Positions 36,546 to 47,627 of a stretch of 64,000 bases of DNA are shown here, in pieces. The DNA lies in assembly GCA_958295665.1 (NCBI GenBank), contig OY282559.1, positions 261,708,245-261,772,244 on the forward strand. The letters are read 5' to 3'. Within the stretch, counting starts at the first letter, position 1. Each line of letters opens with the position of its first letter. A program made the position numbers and the translations under genes. Source of the DNA: Tipula vernalis. Taxonomy: Eukaryota; Arthropoda; Insecta; Diptera; Tipulidae. Below the pieces are notes generated by a model. It ran no database searches. It was not told the DNA's origin and worked only from the letters and a program-made list of their open reading frames with translations.

Positions 36546-36935
36546 GATGCTTATTTATCTTTTAAATGTCAGCCAAATTTATTAATAATACATGCTCAAT
36601 CAATGGGCTACAAAGCATTCCACTATTGCGTTATGCTGCATTTCTTCCATTTTACTTTACCGTTGTAACTAATTCAAAACTTAAACATAAATTTATTATA
36701 TCATTTTCAATTACATAACGGTCACAAAGTCACATGTATTTATAATAATAGACAGATGAACACGAGTAAATGTATAAACTCAAGTGTAATGAACTCGATA
36801 AACCAATCAGTAAGACTCTCGATCAATAATTAACGAAATTTAAGCTTTCCGATTTTTTGGTGGGAAATTAAGTTAAAAACGGTATACTCAGTGAAAGTTT
36901 AATTGAGAAATTAAAGTTTATGCCTCAAGACTAGA
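36546..36935. other. spacer, no gene recognised
   Basis: A+T-rich; nothing is identified except the upstream flank of the transporter relic. Confidence 0.5.
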
Positions 36936-37272
36936 CTAGTAGTTAAATTCTAAATTACAACACAAAGTTTCATTCAAATGACTTCCACGCCTGGCTTTAC
37001 AGTACCCCATTCTGGCAACCCAATTTTTCAGAACATTTTCGACTGTATGGGCACTTATCAATGGCAACTTCGATTTGATCTTTCAAGTCTTGGATAGTCT
37101 CTGGATGGTTAGCGTTATAAGCTCCCCACAAAAACTCGCTTCACAAATTGCCTTGTAGGCATTTCATTTCAACTGAATTTTCCACGTAAATTTCTTCCAG
37201 TTTGGGTAGAAAACTCACCAGTAAGCATGTTTTCAATATTTCCCATTTTTGTTCAAGTGTAAAGCGACCCAT
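36936..37272 (-). pseudogene. mariner-like transposase, internally deleted copy
   Basis: The minus strand begins with MGRFTLEQKWEILKT, the N-terminal helix-turn-helix start of a mariner-type transposase. It then jumps, after about 40 unrelated codons and a stop, to the C-terminal end of the same kind of protein: FLWGAYNANHPETIQDLKDQ, then NWVARMGYCKARRGSHLNE, ending at TAG 36936-36938. The whole catalytic centre is missing. This is the classic structure of an internal-deletion, non-autonomous derivative. Confidence 0.7.
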
Positions 37273-38094
37273 TTCGTTAATGTTAAACATTAAACTAATT
37301 TTCACACGTAAGTGTTGCCACACTCATAATAACCGGTAGTTGAAATTTCAAACGCTAGATGGACCCCCCTTTACATGAAACCAAATAACAAATATAGTTT
37401 TCTTTAAATTTACCAAAGATCGATTAAACTGTACACTCTTCTCTAAATAAAGCTGCCTGCGTACTTGATTTTAGGGTTATGATTACGTATGGGCATCCTA
37501 AAATCCTCGTTTTATTATTGTATATAATGGTTAGACCTTTTATCACCAATAAAATATAATCAAGCACAAAAATGATCAACAAAATAAAGCACGCCTATTA
37601 ACGAAAATAATTAATATTTTGGCATTTTGTTTTTGTAAAATTTTATCTCAAGAGTTGAAAACGTCGTTGTCTAATCAATAAAAACACATCCAACTCAAAA
37701 TGTTGTACTTATACGAACACAAATAAAATTAAGCTTAATACTTCAACAATAATTATCAAGTTATCAACCAAACCATTTAGATAATATTTTTTTTTTTCGA
37801 CTTAAATTAATTGTTTTGTACATTCTCATAACAATAACCGTTAAAAAACATTAAACGTAGTTTTCAAGTTTTCCTCAAATTACCTAAAGGTTTATTTACA
37901 CTGGATGCGGAAAGCATTTGCTAAACTTTTTATTTTATCAAAATGGCTAAAATAAAACATATTTACAAAATAATTCAATTCTTCTATTTAAAATTTATTG
38001 CAATCCCGTCAATAATTTAATAACAATAAAAAATAAAATTAGAAAATCAAAAATGTATTATATTACCGATTCATCGATATGACCGCCTGACCTT
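37273..38094. other. spacer between mariner and Tc1 relics
   Basis: A+T-rich, no gene recognised; it may include terminal repeats of the flanking elements that I could not pair. Confidence 0.45.
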
Positions 38095-39059
38095 TTAATT
38101 ATTGGCGAACAGAGTTCCAATATTTTTCCAAACATTTTGCAGCTTCCCAAAGAAGGTTTTGGATGATGTTGGACAAGTTTTTCTCACTTCACGGTCAAGG
38201 TGATTCCACAACATTCGATCGGGAGGTAAGGTCCGGAGATTGTGGTGGCCATTTCATTAAATTAAGTTTTCTTCGCCTATGCTGTTCATCTAATTAGCTC
38301 GTACATAGTTTGAATGTGTGTTCGGGATTATTTCCATGTTAAAAATGAACCCACGACCGATGGTCGTAGTCCAGATGGAATTGCGTGATTTTGCAGAATT
38401 TGTTTATACTGAAATGTATACATTTTTCCATTAGTTTGAATCAAATTACTTACATTATCGCCACCAAAAACACCCCCACACCATTACCGAACCTCCCTCA
38501 TGTTTCATCGATGCTGTCAAACAATCATCCATTAGCTTTTCCTCAGGCCGTCTTCGAACTTATGTTTTTCGGTTGGACCCAAACACAACAAATTTTGATT
38601 CATTACACCAAAGTGTCTTTTTCCAGTCTCGGATTGACCATTTTATATGTGGCTTGGCCCATTGTCAACGTTTTTGCTTATTTAATTTTCTAAGCAATGG
38701 TTTTTTGACCGCCACCAGCTTGCCTTAATCGATCTCTTACGGTGGTTTTACTAATTGGTTTCGGAAGAGTTTTGCTTACACTAGCAAGTGTTTTAGTGGC
38801 TGCACGATTTCGTTTGCTTATTGTTTGAATATAACTGTTATCCCGTTTAGTTGTCGATCTGGGCCGCCCTATTCGTTGCGTAGACTCCAGACTTCAATTT
38901 ATCCAGACTTCCAGTGGTACGAAACCGGCGTACAGTAAATGACACTGTTGTTTATGGAATTTCAAGTTTATACGAGATTTTTCTGGTTACATACCCTTCT
39001 TTATGTAATATAACAATTGCTGCACATTCTGCAATTGTTAATTCACATGTTTTCGGCAT
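38095..39059 (-). pseudogene. Tc1-like transposase, full-length but decayed
   Basis: The minus strand runs from an ATG at 39057-39059 (MPKTCELTIAECAAIVILHK, then EGYVTRKISYKLEIP: the paired-type DNA-binding domain) to a TAA at 38095-38097. Further blocks are VSFTVRRFRTTGSLDK, KPISKTTVRDRLRQAGG, CNESKFVVFGSNRKTYVRR, EGGSVMVWGCFWW, NTHSNYV, KWPPQSPDLT and EKYWNSV near the end. The order and length (about 320 codons) match Tc1-family transposases with a DDE catalytic domain. Stops and frame shifts occur throughout, so it is inactive. The plus-strand frame at 38385-38693 is a shadow. Confidence 0.85.
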
Positions 39060-39491
39060 TCTTATAAAAAACAGACTATTTTTGTAATGCTGTAAAATGA
39101 AGAACTATAATTTATACAAATTTTATTAATTTACCACATTTAGCCCTTATCTATAGTATACTACGATACTCCTAAATAAATGCGACGTCCGACGTGTGAC
39201 GGAAGCTTGGAGCCAATTAGAAACGTATATTTTGACATTCGTCACACGGCACACGTTACACGCCGAGACATGAACCAATTTTATCTTTTCCGTAACGGTT
39301 TACACATACACATAAAAATTTCGTGTAAAACATGATGACAATTTTTTTTTATTTATTTTGGGAGATTAATTTTTGATCTTGACCACAGCCAATATTAGTA
39401 AAATTTTACATTTTTTTTTCCCTTAATTTCTGATTGTTTTGCCACATTTCTGTTTAGCGAAACGCACTACTCCAAACAATAATACACCACA
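39060..39491. other. spacer with inverted CGTGTGACG words
   Basis: At 39184-39260 GACGTGTGACGG and CGTCACACGG words face each other, resembling the hairpin words of the neighbouring inverted repeat. No gene is recognised. Confidence 0.45.
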
Positions 39492-39960
39492 AAATAGTTA
39501 TTTGTGTATCAAGAGCGCAAAGTGCCAGTTTGTCACGCGAGAAAGGAAATTGCTGGCCGACGGGACGGAGGCCAGCAACCTTTCGAGCGTGACAAACAAC
39601 TTTGCGGACGTGTTTCACACTTTATTTTTCCTACAATCATTTTAAAAAATATAATAAAAAGATAATTTTGTAGTAAAATTTACTATACTGACAATACGAT
39701 TTTATTTTAGGACCGACATTTTGTTCAATCGAGTAGTCAAAGATTTTTTTTATTTTTCATAAAGAAAAACAAAAATTTGGTTTGATGTTTTATACAAACA
39801 TTAGTCTTTCTTTAAACATGCGTGCGGTTTCAAGTTTTGTCACACGTTTCTAAGAGAAACGTGTGACAAAGTAATTTGTTTATTAACTGTCAAAAAAACA
39901 GACACTTTGGGCTTTGAAAACAGAGAAAAAAGCCAGCTTTTCACGGCGATTGTAGGAAAA
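39492..39960 (+). repeat. ~470-bp inverted repeat, left copy
   Basis: Nearly identical, in inverted orientation, to 48462-48933. I counted only a handful of differences by eye, such as TATCAAGAG versus TATCGCAAGAG. It contains two strong hairpins: 39529-39596 (TTTGTCACGCGAG..CTGGCC / GGCCAGCAACC..GCGTGACAAA) and 39836-39870 (16-bp perfect arms TTTGTCACACGTTTCT around a 3-base loop). An internal TTTTTCCTACAATC (about 39627) is repeated inverted at the inner end (GATTGTAGGAAAA), so a ~330-bp sub-element is possible. The open frame 39439-39645 is a by-product. Confidence 0.9.
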
Positions 39961-41019
39961 AATATTTAATTAGTGTGCATAGCGGCAAAGAAAGCACGTC
40001 GCATGTGTAAATCAAGCTTTGATTTTCACAAAATTATTAATGGCTACATAATATTTAAAATTCAGAGGGGCGTGGTCGGAAAAATGACAAAAACCAAGAA
40101 AAAGTTGCTTATAGCGGATTTACATTCAGTGAAATTTATTGATATTTCAAAACAAGCTAAAACGAGATGGCACAGAGTAAACGAGAAAAATACGAGACAA
40201 AAACAAAACTATAAATACTATAACTATAAAACCTTACCACGTAAATAAACCCCTAGGAATAGACTGTAACCCAAAATATATTTTTCTATAAATGTCTTAA
40301 AAGTAGCTGGTTTTAATATGTACTACCTAGTCTTCTAGTGTATAGAGCCGCAATCATAATGACGTATTTTTTAGAAGCGTTTTTAGTGGTGAAACTTTAC
40401 ACCGATTTCCATAGCAATCCATAGTAAAAAGGGTGTTTTTCTGCTTCAAAGTTTTGAATGATAAACGCCCATATTTTATAAAAAAGAATATCAAAGCTAT
40501 TCTAAATATCTTACCAATAAAATAAAAATATTTCTCAAGTTTATTTTTCAAATAGTAACAATGTCCCTGTGACAGTGAGGGCGTTTTCTGTGTTATTTAT
40601 TTTGAATTAAATAATACTTAAGTTACTTTAACCTTGCTTCAGGTAAAACATTGCAGTAAGCTCATTTTTAAATGAAATATATTTTTTTACATACAAAGGT
40701 GTCATTAATTTTGTGAGGTGGTTTTTAATAAAGCCATAAATTAAATTAAAACGGCTTGAAAAAATGTGTATGCCCTTTCAAAGATTATAAAATAGAAAAA
40801 AGCCCTAAATTTTATTATTGTTATAATATCGTAACATAGATGTGTCTTAAACAGCTTTTTTGATATAAATAATTTGAAATACGCAGCTGTTTACCTTTTA
40901 ATTTTTTGTGACACTACAATGAAAATTAAAAAAATAGGTGAAAATAATAATGGTCTGTATTCAACAAGTCAATTAACAGTGATACAATCTATTAGTTCTA
41001 GACAAATAAATAATTTAAC
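39961..41019. other. A+T-rich stretch inside the inverted-repeat segment, no gene recognised
   Basis: The open frame 39973-40248 (plus) begins just inside the left inverted repeat. It is lysine-rich and has no recognisable domain. Confidence 0.5.
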
Positions 41020-41354
41020 ACAAACACACACAGATAATTTAAATTAATATAATTTGTAATTAGTTTTATTATTTTAAAAATATAAAAATAAATCATTTAT
41101 TTGTATTTTTCACCACAATTTTATGTTTTATATTAACATCACGCGAGTTGGGCGGCATGTCGCCGTATTGAAATTCGAGAGCAGACTGATTACTAATATC
41201 TAGTTTGTGTTGTGTTTTCATTTTTGTGTTGTCGCTCCGTTGGTATACCTGAAATTAAATAGGTGTGTTCTTTTCTGTAAAATGAGTTCGCGTGCAAACT
41301 AGCTGTGGTGATGCGTGAATGCAGAAAAATAGGATAAATGAGCGAGCCGCCACA
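41020..41354 (-). repeat. 3' LTR of the TRIM/LARD-like element
   Basis: Direct repeat of 42890-43224, beginning TGTGGCGGCTCGC on the minus strand. The left edge is approximate, because the A+T-rich end has diverged. Confidence 0.6.
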
Positions 41355-42889
41355 GGACTCCCCCGCAAGTGATTTCCCCTCGCTGTGAATTGGTACGGAA
41401 TAGTGTGGACTGAATCGACTGACTGAAATGATTCTGGATTTTACCAAAACATTAGTCAGCCAATGTGCACTGTACCTGCTACAGAGGAGATTGTTGCCTG
41501 TAATACCTCGACGGTCGATGTCTGTGGTCATGCGGGCAACAGTGTAGGAGAGTGATGAAGGACACGCCAGGTAGTTGGGAGCAGGGGCTTCGACCATAGA
41601 CCTGACGTAAACCTCAACACTGTCCCCACTGAGTGCTGCGCCGCCGACTGGTGGAGACGGAGTGATGGATCGACCGGGTGTCTATGCCGGGAAGCAAAGC
41701 TGTGACGTTAAGACCAGAACGTAGTTCTGTAATCTGACGTCGTTTAGGATTTGGGGCCAGCCAAGGAAGGTGTTGGCAATGGTCGTTTTGAGGTCAGTTT
41801 CGGGCGACTGTGGCCGGGGAAAATCGATGTGAGTCTCGACTTGTATGGGGGGGGGGGTCAACCGAAGTGAGTCTCGGCTGTGTTCCTGTGACATGGAATG
41901 TTATACGGCGACAGTCGAAGTGAGTCTTGACTGTGGCCGTATAATGTGCCGAGCGAGGTGTGGTGGTGTATGGCTGGGTGTCGTTTTGCAATACGACGTT
42001 TGCTGAGCCATTTCAATAAAACACAAAAGAAAACTTTAATGATTGAAAAAAGTGAAAAAAAAACAAACTGAACCCGGAATATAACAGAAAAAAATAAATA
42101 AATGAACCGGAGACATATGATGGTCAAAAATGTACATTATAATAATAAAAAGAAATTTAGTTATGGTGTTATTGTCGGTGTGTCCCTGTTGAAAGCGTTG
42201 GCGATGATGGTGTTGTTCCGCTGCTGGCCGATGGTGGTCGCAATGATGATGACAGCGATGTTGCTGGTGGCCATATTAATGACGTCGATGATGATGGCGA
42301 AGCGATATAATTATGCCGCCTGATGTGATGAAGGCGATCATATGACTGCCGGCTGGTATTTCTGCTGCTGTTGTCGTCATTGTGGTCAGGATAGTGATTA
42401 TGATGATGATGATGGTGATGCTGCCACCCGGTGTGATGACTGAAATGGTGGTGGTAATGGTGATTTTACCGCTGTCCATGCTAACTGCGGCAGCGATAAT
42501 GGTGGTGATGATGGCGTTGCACCGTATGTGTGACGGTGTAATAAGTGTGTATAATGTCTGCCTGTATGTGTATATTGAGTGAATACGACTCCATTTTGTT
42601 GGGTGTGGTCGGCGTTTATGTGCCGATGTGGATTGTGGCCATACACATATTTACAAAAAAAAATAAAAAAATTATAATATGTATATATAAATTATATGTC
42701 TATATTCATATATTTGACACCACACATAAAAATATATTTTATTTTATAAATAAGTGGTACGTACCATTTACCTGGTACGGGTTCGTACCAGGCGTCCAAA
42801 AAAAATATTTACATTAAAAAAAAACATGTGCTTGGCCGCTTTTGTCGTGTTCATTTCCGTAAAAACGGACGACGGTGGTCACCAAATAT

Positions 42890-43224
42890 TGGAAAACACT
42901 AAATATATATATTGAACACAAATTAAATTAATTTGATAAATTTTATGTATTGCTTAAATTTGGTTTTTTATTTATTATTTTTCACCACCATTTAATTGAC
43001 GTTATGTCATCACCGAGCAAGTTGGGCGACATATCGCCGTATTGAAATTCGAGAGCAGGCTGATTACTAATATCTATTTTGTGTTGTATTTTCGTTTTTG
43101 TGTTGTCGCTCCGTTGGTATACCTGAAATTAAATAGGTGAGTTCTTTTCTGTAAAATGAGTTCGCGTGCGAACTAGCACGATGCGTGAATGCAGAAAAAT
43201 TGGATAAATGAGCGAGCTGCCACA
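42890..43224 (-). repeat. 5' LTR of the TRIM/LARD-like element
   Basis: Starts TGTGGCAGCTCGC on the minus strand and lies next to the primer-binding site at 42871-42884. Most similar to 41020-41354 over its outer ~220 bp (for example CTGATTACTAATATCTA and GTCGCTCCGTTGGTATACCT on the plus strand). Confidence 0.65.
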
Positions 43225-43415
43225 AATCATTTATATCAAGTACAATGGTTAATGCAACAAAGCTGTCTTTATAGAAAATAGTGCGAAGCAAATAATTTTG
43301 CATTACGAAAGATATCTAAACAAATAATTAATTTTTAAAATTTAATGATATAAATTAAAAATTAAAATTATATTCCACATTAAAATAAAAAATTAATACA
43401 ACAATATATAATTAA

Positions 43416-44040
43416 ATTAAACAAAAAAAATCCAAACAGAAAAAATTTATCAAAGCTTTCACACAGACAATCCCCTTTAAATTGACATATCAAAATTTTC
43501 TTTTATTGGCCAACATCTGACTTTGATTTTCTATGAGGGTACTTTAATCATGATCATTCGCTAATGTTTTATATTAGGTTTACCTATTGAAATATCGATT
43601 ATTCGAAAACTTGAAAAAGTTGATCTTATGCTACCAAAATGTCTAAGAAAATTCATATTTTATAAGTTTCATCTATCGGCAAACATGTCACTATTATACC
43701 TAAACTAGAGTGGGTATGCATTTAAGCGGATATGCATGATTAAAGTACACGCAAAGTGAGAAGTTTGCCGATAGAAGGAAGTTTTAAAATATCGATTTCC
43801 TTAGACATGCTTAAGATCCCTTTTTTCAAGTTTTTGAATAATCGATATTTCAATAGGTAAACCTAATATGAAATGTTAGTGAATGAGATCAAAGACAGAT
43901 GTTGGCCAATAAAAGAAAATTTTGATATGTCGATTTTCTTATCGACGAGCCATTATTAAGTTTAAGGGGATTGGCTTTGTGAAAGCCCAAATATTGTAAA
44001 TCTTGATAAATTTTGTCTGTTTGGATTTTTTTTGTTTAAT
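43416..44040. mobile_element. foldback/palindromic element, ~625 bp
   Basis: Almost the whole element is an inverted repeat with arms of about 270 bp around a loop at about 43685-43762. Matching blocks include AAATCCAAACAGA, CATATCAAAATTTTCTTTTA, TTGGCCAACATCTG, AGGTTTACCTATTGAAATAT and TCTATCGGCAAAC on one arm and their complements on the other. It is non-coding. Its folding potential would give a long hairpin RNA if transcribed. Confidence 0.8.
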
Positions 44041-44219
44041 CTACTATTAAGTTCAAATATTTGATTTAAATGAATTTCCTTGTGTAATAAATTCGCCCGA
44101 ATCATGCTTTTTACAAGACATACAATAATCGTTTTTGTTGTTGTGATTCTCGCATCAAAATGTTGATATGTTGACTATTCTAACGTGTAGAATTTGGCTG
44201 AAAGCCAGTTTCCACTCAT

Positions 44220-44760
44220 TACATAGAATTTATCTTACTTGCTTGGTGATACCGGGCGGCATGATTCGTGCAGCTGAGCCAGGTAGAGGATTTTGGAGTG
44301 GGTAAGGTATCACAAGTAATACCTAGTTTACCGGCGAAAGAAACGTTGTGAGCCATTGCTCAATATTGGATAATTTCTGGTTGATGGGGCTAAAGCACCC
44401 AAAACGTGAGCTGCTAATTGCAACTCGAAGAAGAAGAATGAAAAAAAATTCGCTTGGCTTAGAATAGCATGGCTACCCTAAGCTTGGATGAATGAAAATA
44501 AATAGAATTTGACCACTGGCCGTGGTTAGAAAGGCCATTGATCCCTAACTGATGGTTAGGTTTATTGAAAAGACTGGCGGACGTTGTCAAAAGAAAGGCG
44601 GTTACGGTGGTTAACACCATATGTTCCCTTGCCTGCCTCCTGCGAGGCTATTGACAGACCTCCGACCAGTCGGTGCCCTTTTGTATTAGTATTGCATATT
44701 TACCTGATTTTTCTGAAATTCCTGATCCAAAAAAAAAAAAATAAAAAAATAAAAATTGAA
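44220..44760 (+). mobile_element. possible 3' tail of a non-LTR retrotransposon
   Basis: A G+C-richer block (GGTGATACCGGGCGGCATG..., GCACCCAAAACGTGAGCTGC, AACTCGAAGAAGAAGAATG) ends in an A-rich run at 44730-44755. An untranslated 3' tail of this composition ending in poly(A) is typical of LINEs. No coding sequence remains, so the family is unknown. Confidence 0.35.
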
Positions 44761-45199
44761 AACACAAATTTTAATTGAACAACAACAATAACTATATTTA
44801 TCAAAAACAAAAAAAAATTGATTGATTCAATCGCAACACTAAAATACTGAGTATCACAATAAAACATTGACGAAGTTTTTATACAATTTTTCTGCTGGTT
44901 GACCAAAAAACAAAATTTATTTTCTACATCGATCAATCAACCGAAAAACGCATTCTTTTCCCCTCCAATATTTCGTTGATCAGCTAATATGTAAAAATTT
45001 GCAAATATTTGGCACGTTTTTGGTTCCATGTGTAAACACATGAATTGCCCAAATTGCAAAAAACAGTGTTTTCACGTTTATTCACCGGATGAAATTCAAC
45101 CCAGTTGACAATGACCTCAGACGAATAAACGCAAAAGAAAATAGCAACAACACAAAAAACAATTTTGTGCACACACGTATGTGCTTTATGTTTACAACC

Positions 45200-47198
45200 G
45201 CATACCCGGGTATGTTTTTCAGTTTTAATGACCAAAATTTTATTGATTTAGGTATCTTATCGACATGAATCCTTCAGTAGCTTAACAATTATATGTTCTG
45301 AATGGAATTTCAAGAAAAAAATTTCCAAAACTCGATTATAACTTGTTTTTAATATAGCTTGTTTCGAATAACCCCTCAAATTGACAACCAATGTACCCGG
45401 GTATGTAGCTAAATCTTAACACTAAATGAAAATTAAAAATTAATAAATTGGAAAAAAATTTGTCAAAGTATGCTGCGCGCAGACTGGTTTTTTGCAATTC
45501 GCACAATTTTTTCCGGGTCAATCTTCTCTTAGAACAGAGGTGGCTGTTTCCTTTGTGTATAATTCTACCGCTTGAGTCACGTTTTTCTGCGATAGATGTG
45601 CTTTGTGCATCTCTTGCTTCAATTTCCACAGTATGGCCCAAAATACTTTCGATACCGTTTTTGGTAGCAAAATGTCGCGTTATTTACGGGTTCTTGAAGG
45701 AACGTTCCTAATTTCAGACATAACCAACTGCTCGCATAATTGTTGCAAAAATTTACGCCGGTGACTGAAGTTTTTTTTGTAGAGCGGATTATTTTCTATA
45801 TATACTATATGTGCTGCTAAAGCTGCCATATCCAAAATGTTATAAAAAAATGCCAGTGGTGGATAAAACCACCACAACTTTGTTTTTTTTTTTGGAATAT
45901 ACGAACACATTGTTCGAAAATCCGAAAATATAGACGATTCGACAGGTCGAGGTTTGTCTTTTACAACTAGGAATTCCGCTGGTACAAATCGCCGTCTTTT
46001 ATTTACTGTCCCTAAAATTTATAAATTGTGGTTACGCATCAAACTAGAAGCTAAATTGTACCGGGTAAAAAAATTGGCACACGTAATATTTCAACCACTA
46101 CTACGAAAAATAGTGCAGCATAAATCTTTAATAACACGTTCTCCTTTGTTACTTTCTTTTTGTAAGTTTGCAGCCATTCCACTGTAGATTTGTTCTTTCA
46201 ATGGATACGAGGTAGTTGAGTCGCACACCCACCATACTTTAATTCCATATCTGGCCGGTTTTGAAGGAATGCACTATGTGAAACGTGTACCACTTCGATA
46301 TGGAACCAGTTGTTCATCAGTCATAACGTTTCCTCCAGCTACAAGGTACTCTCGAAGATTTCGATTCAACGTAAGCCATATACCTGAAATAGCACGGGTA
46401 TTCCCTATATTAAATCTGATATATCGGCTTATAGTATAAAAGCGCTGAACATCCATCGTAGCGCGATAAAGGGGATGAGAACTAGATATCCACAAATCTA
46501 GTATACTCATTCTTGGATCGGCTGACACCGGAAAATTCATAATGTCGGGATATCCATCAAATTCAGAGACACCTATTGGCTTCCATACCCGAATATTATT
46601 TGGATTTTTGTGGTTCCATGTTTGGTAACTTTGAGCTCCTCTACGATTGGTCTCGCAAATGATGATGTCACAAATGTATTCACGTATAAATAGTTTAAAT
46701 GTTTGGATGATGCTTAGATTGTGTGTTTTATTTGTTGGGCCTGCAGTGGCCGATTTGAAAATGTTGTGCGACAGATTTCTGCGATGTGTTAGTGGAATTT
46801 CACTCTAAACTGTTCCATCCCTTGCCTTATATTCCAAAGGGTTCGATTGATCTACATATTCTTCTGCCAACTCTTCCGCCACAATATCAATATCTGAGTC
46901 GTCGTCTTTTATTATCTATTTCACTCATATTTTTAATTTTCCCGTTATATTTGTTGATTAGTGTCGTGTCGAAATATTCAGTTATCAAAAATAATACAGG
47001 GTTGTACAAAACCAGGAAATACAACAGCATGTTGAATTAATAAATAAAATTGAAATGATCAAAATTTATTTATGCTAACATAAAATTCAACTTTAAAACA
47101 AAATTTCACGCAAAATGAATAGAAATCGTACATACTTACCCGGGTATGTTGGTTTGTAAAGACGAAGTTAAAAATTAGATTGTAAACGCAAGGGTTAA
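45200..47198 (-). mobile_element. decayed piggyBac element
   Basis: A minus-strand piggyBac-type transposase is flanked by palindromic TACCCGGGTA boxes at 45206-45216 and 45395-45404 on one side and 47140-47149 on the other. Outside the last box the sequence ends GCAAGGGTTAA with TTAA at 47195-47198, the piggyBac target tetranucleotide preceded by GGG as expected. The opposite end is not clear; CTTAACACT at 45415-45423 is a possible degenerate TTAA end, and another box lies further out. Confidence 0.6.
45440..46810 (-). pseudogene. piggyBac transposase, catalytically dead
   Basis: Minus-strand frames read in family order. The N-terminus has AGPTNKTHNLSIIQTFKLFI and CETNRRG (about 46630-46760). 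Then come SRYIRFNI, GNVMTDEQLVPYRSGTRFT (46274-46335), a stop, YIPSKPA-like IPSKPARYGIKVWWVCDS with the first catalytic Asp, IKDLC, NITCANFFT, and PLAFFYNILDMAALAAHIVY (about 45790-45870). In the family the NIT block reads NITxDNFFT; here the catalytic Asp codon is GCC (Ala) at 46076-46078. The segment with the third Asp (GGVDxxD) is missing between CSYIPKKKT and PLAFFYN. The DDE-like catalytic triad is therefore lost on top of stops and frame shifts. The host strand of the fragment 45336-45641 is the C-terminal tail. Confidence 0.85.
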
Positions 47199-47627
47199 GA
47201 CAAAAGAAATGTTTTTATATTTATTTACTGAAACTTGAGTAGAGACAGTTTTGTAAATAAAGATAAATGAAAATATTAACTATATGGGCACGGGCCACTA
47301 GAATTAATAGGATTTTACACTAATTTATTTGTTGTTTGTAATACTTGTTTATGTGCATATTTCCGCTATGTACAAACAAGTTTGATACAACACAAACTAG
47401 CGTAATTAGAAGTATAACTGCATCCGGGAATTGTCATTATAATTTCTAGTCGTTTTTAGAAGAAAATATCTTCAAAGGTGGGATGCAGTTTTCTCAGTTT
47501 ATTTTTTTTTGGGAATTAGGTATATTTTGTAACGGGGATGACAGGCGCCCGTTATACTATGTTAAACTGTAACAGAAATTTACAAATAGTTAATTTCCGT
47601 AATTTTTATAAAATATTATATTTACCT
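47199..47627. other. spacer, no gene recognised
   Basis: A+T-rich; nothing is identified. Confidence 0.5.

Larger units (their letters stand above)
41020..43224 (-). mobile_element. non-autonomous LTR retrotransposon (TRIM/LARD-like)
   Basis: Two direct repeats of about 330 bp (41020-41354 and 42890-43224) read on the minus strand as TGTGGCAGCTCGCTCATTTA... and end near CCA. The inner edge of the right copy is followed on the minus strand by TGGTGACCACCGTC (42871-42884), a convincing retroviral-type primer-binding site. So the element runs right to left, with 5' LTR 42890-43224 and 3' LTR 41020-41354. The ~1.5-kb interior is much more G+C-rich than its flanks and contains no gag, protease, RT or integrase motif, only repetitive low-complexity sequence. 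The open frame at 41193-41597 runs from the interior into the LTR and is not a known protein. Such an element would depend on another element for its enzymes. Confidence 0.7.

Noticed and set aside
39439..39645. Open frame on the plus strand over the left inverted repeat
   Set aside because: It spans the hairpin sequence, and the coding strand would be constrained by the palindrome; there is no recognisable domain.
41193..41597. 134-codon open frame on the minus strand
   Set aside because: It runs from the interior of the non-autonomous LTR element into the LTR itself and shows no protein family; it is a by-product of the G+C-rich tract.
42276..42646. Overlapping frames on both strands rich in Ile/Thr or Met/Val
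   Set aside because: Generated by GAT/GTG-rich low-complexity DNA, which is open in many frames.
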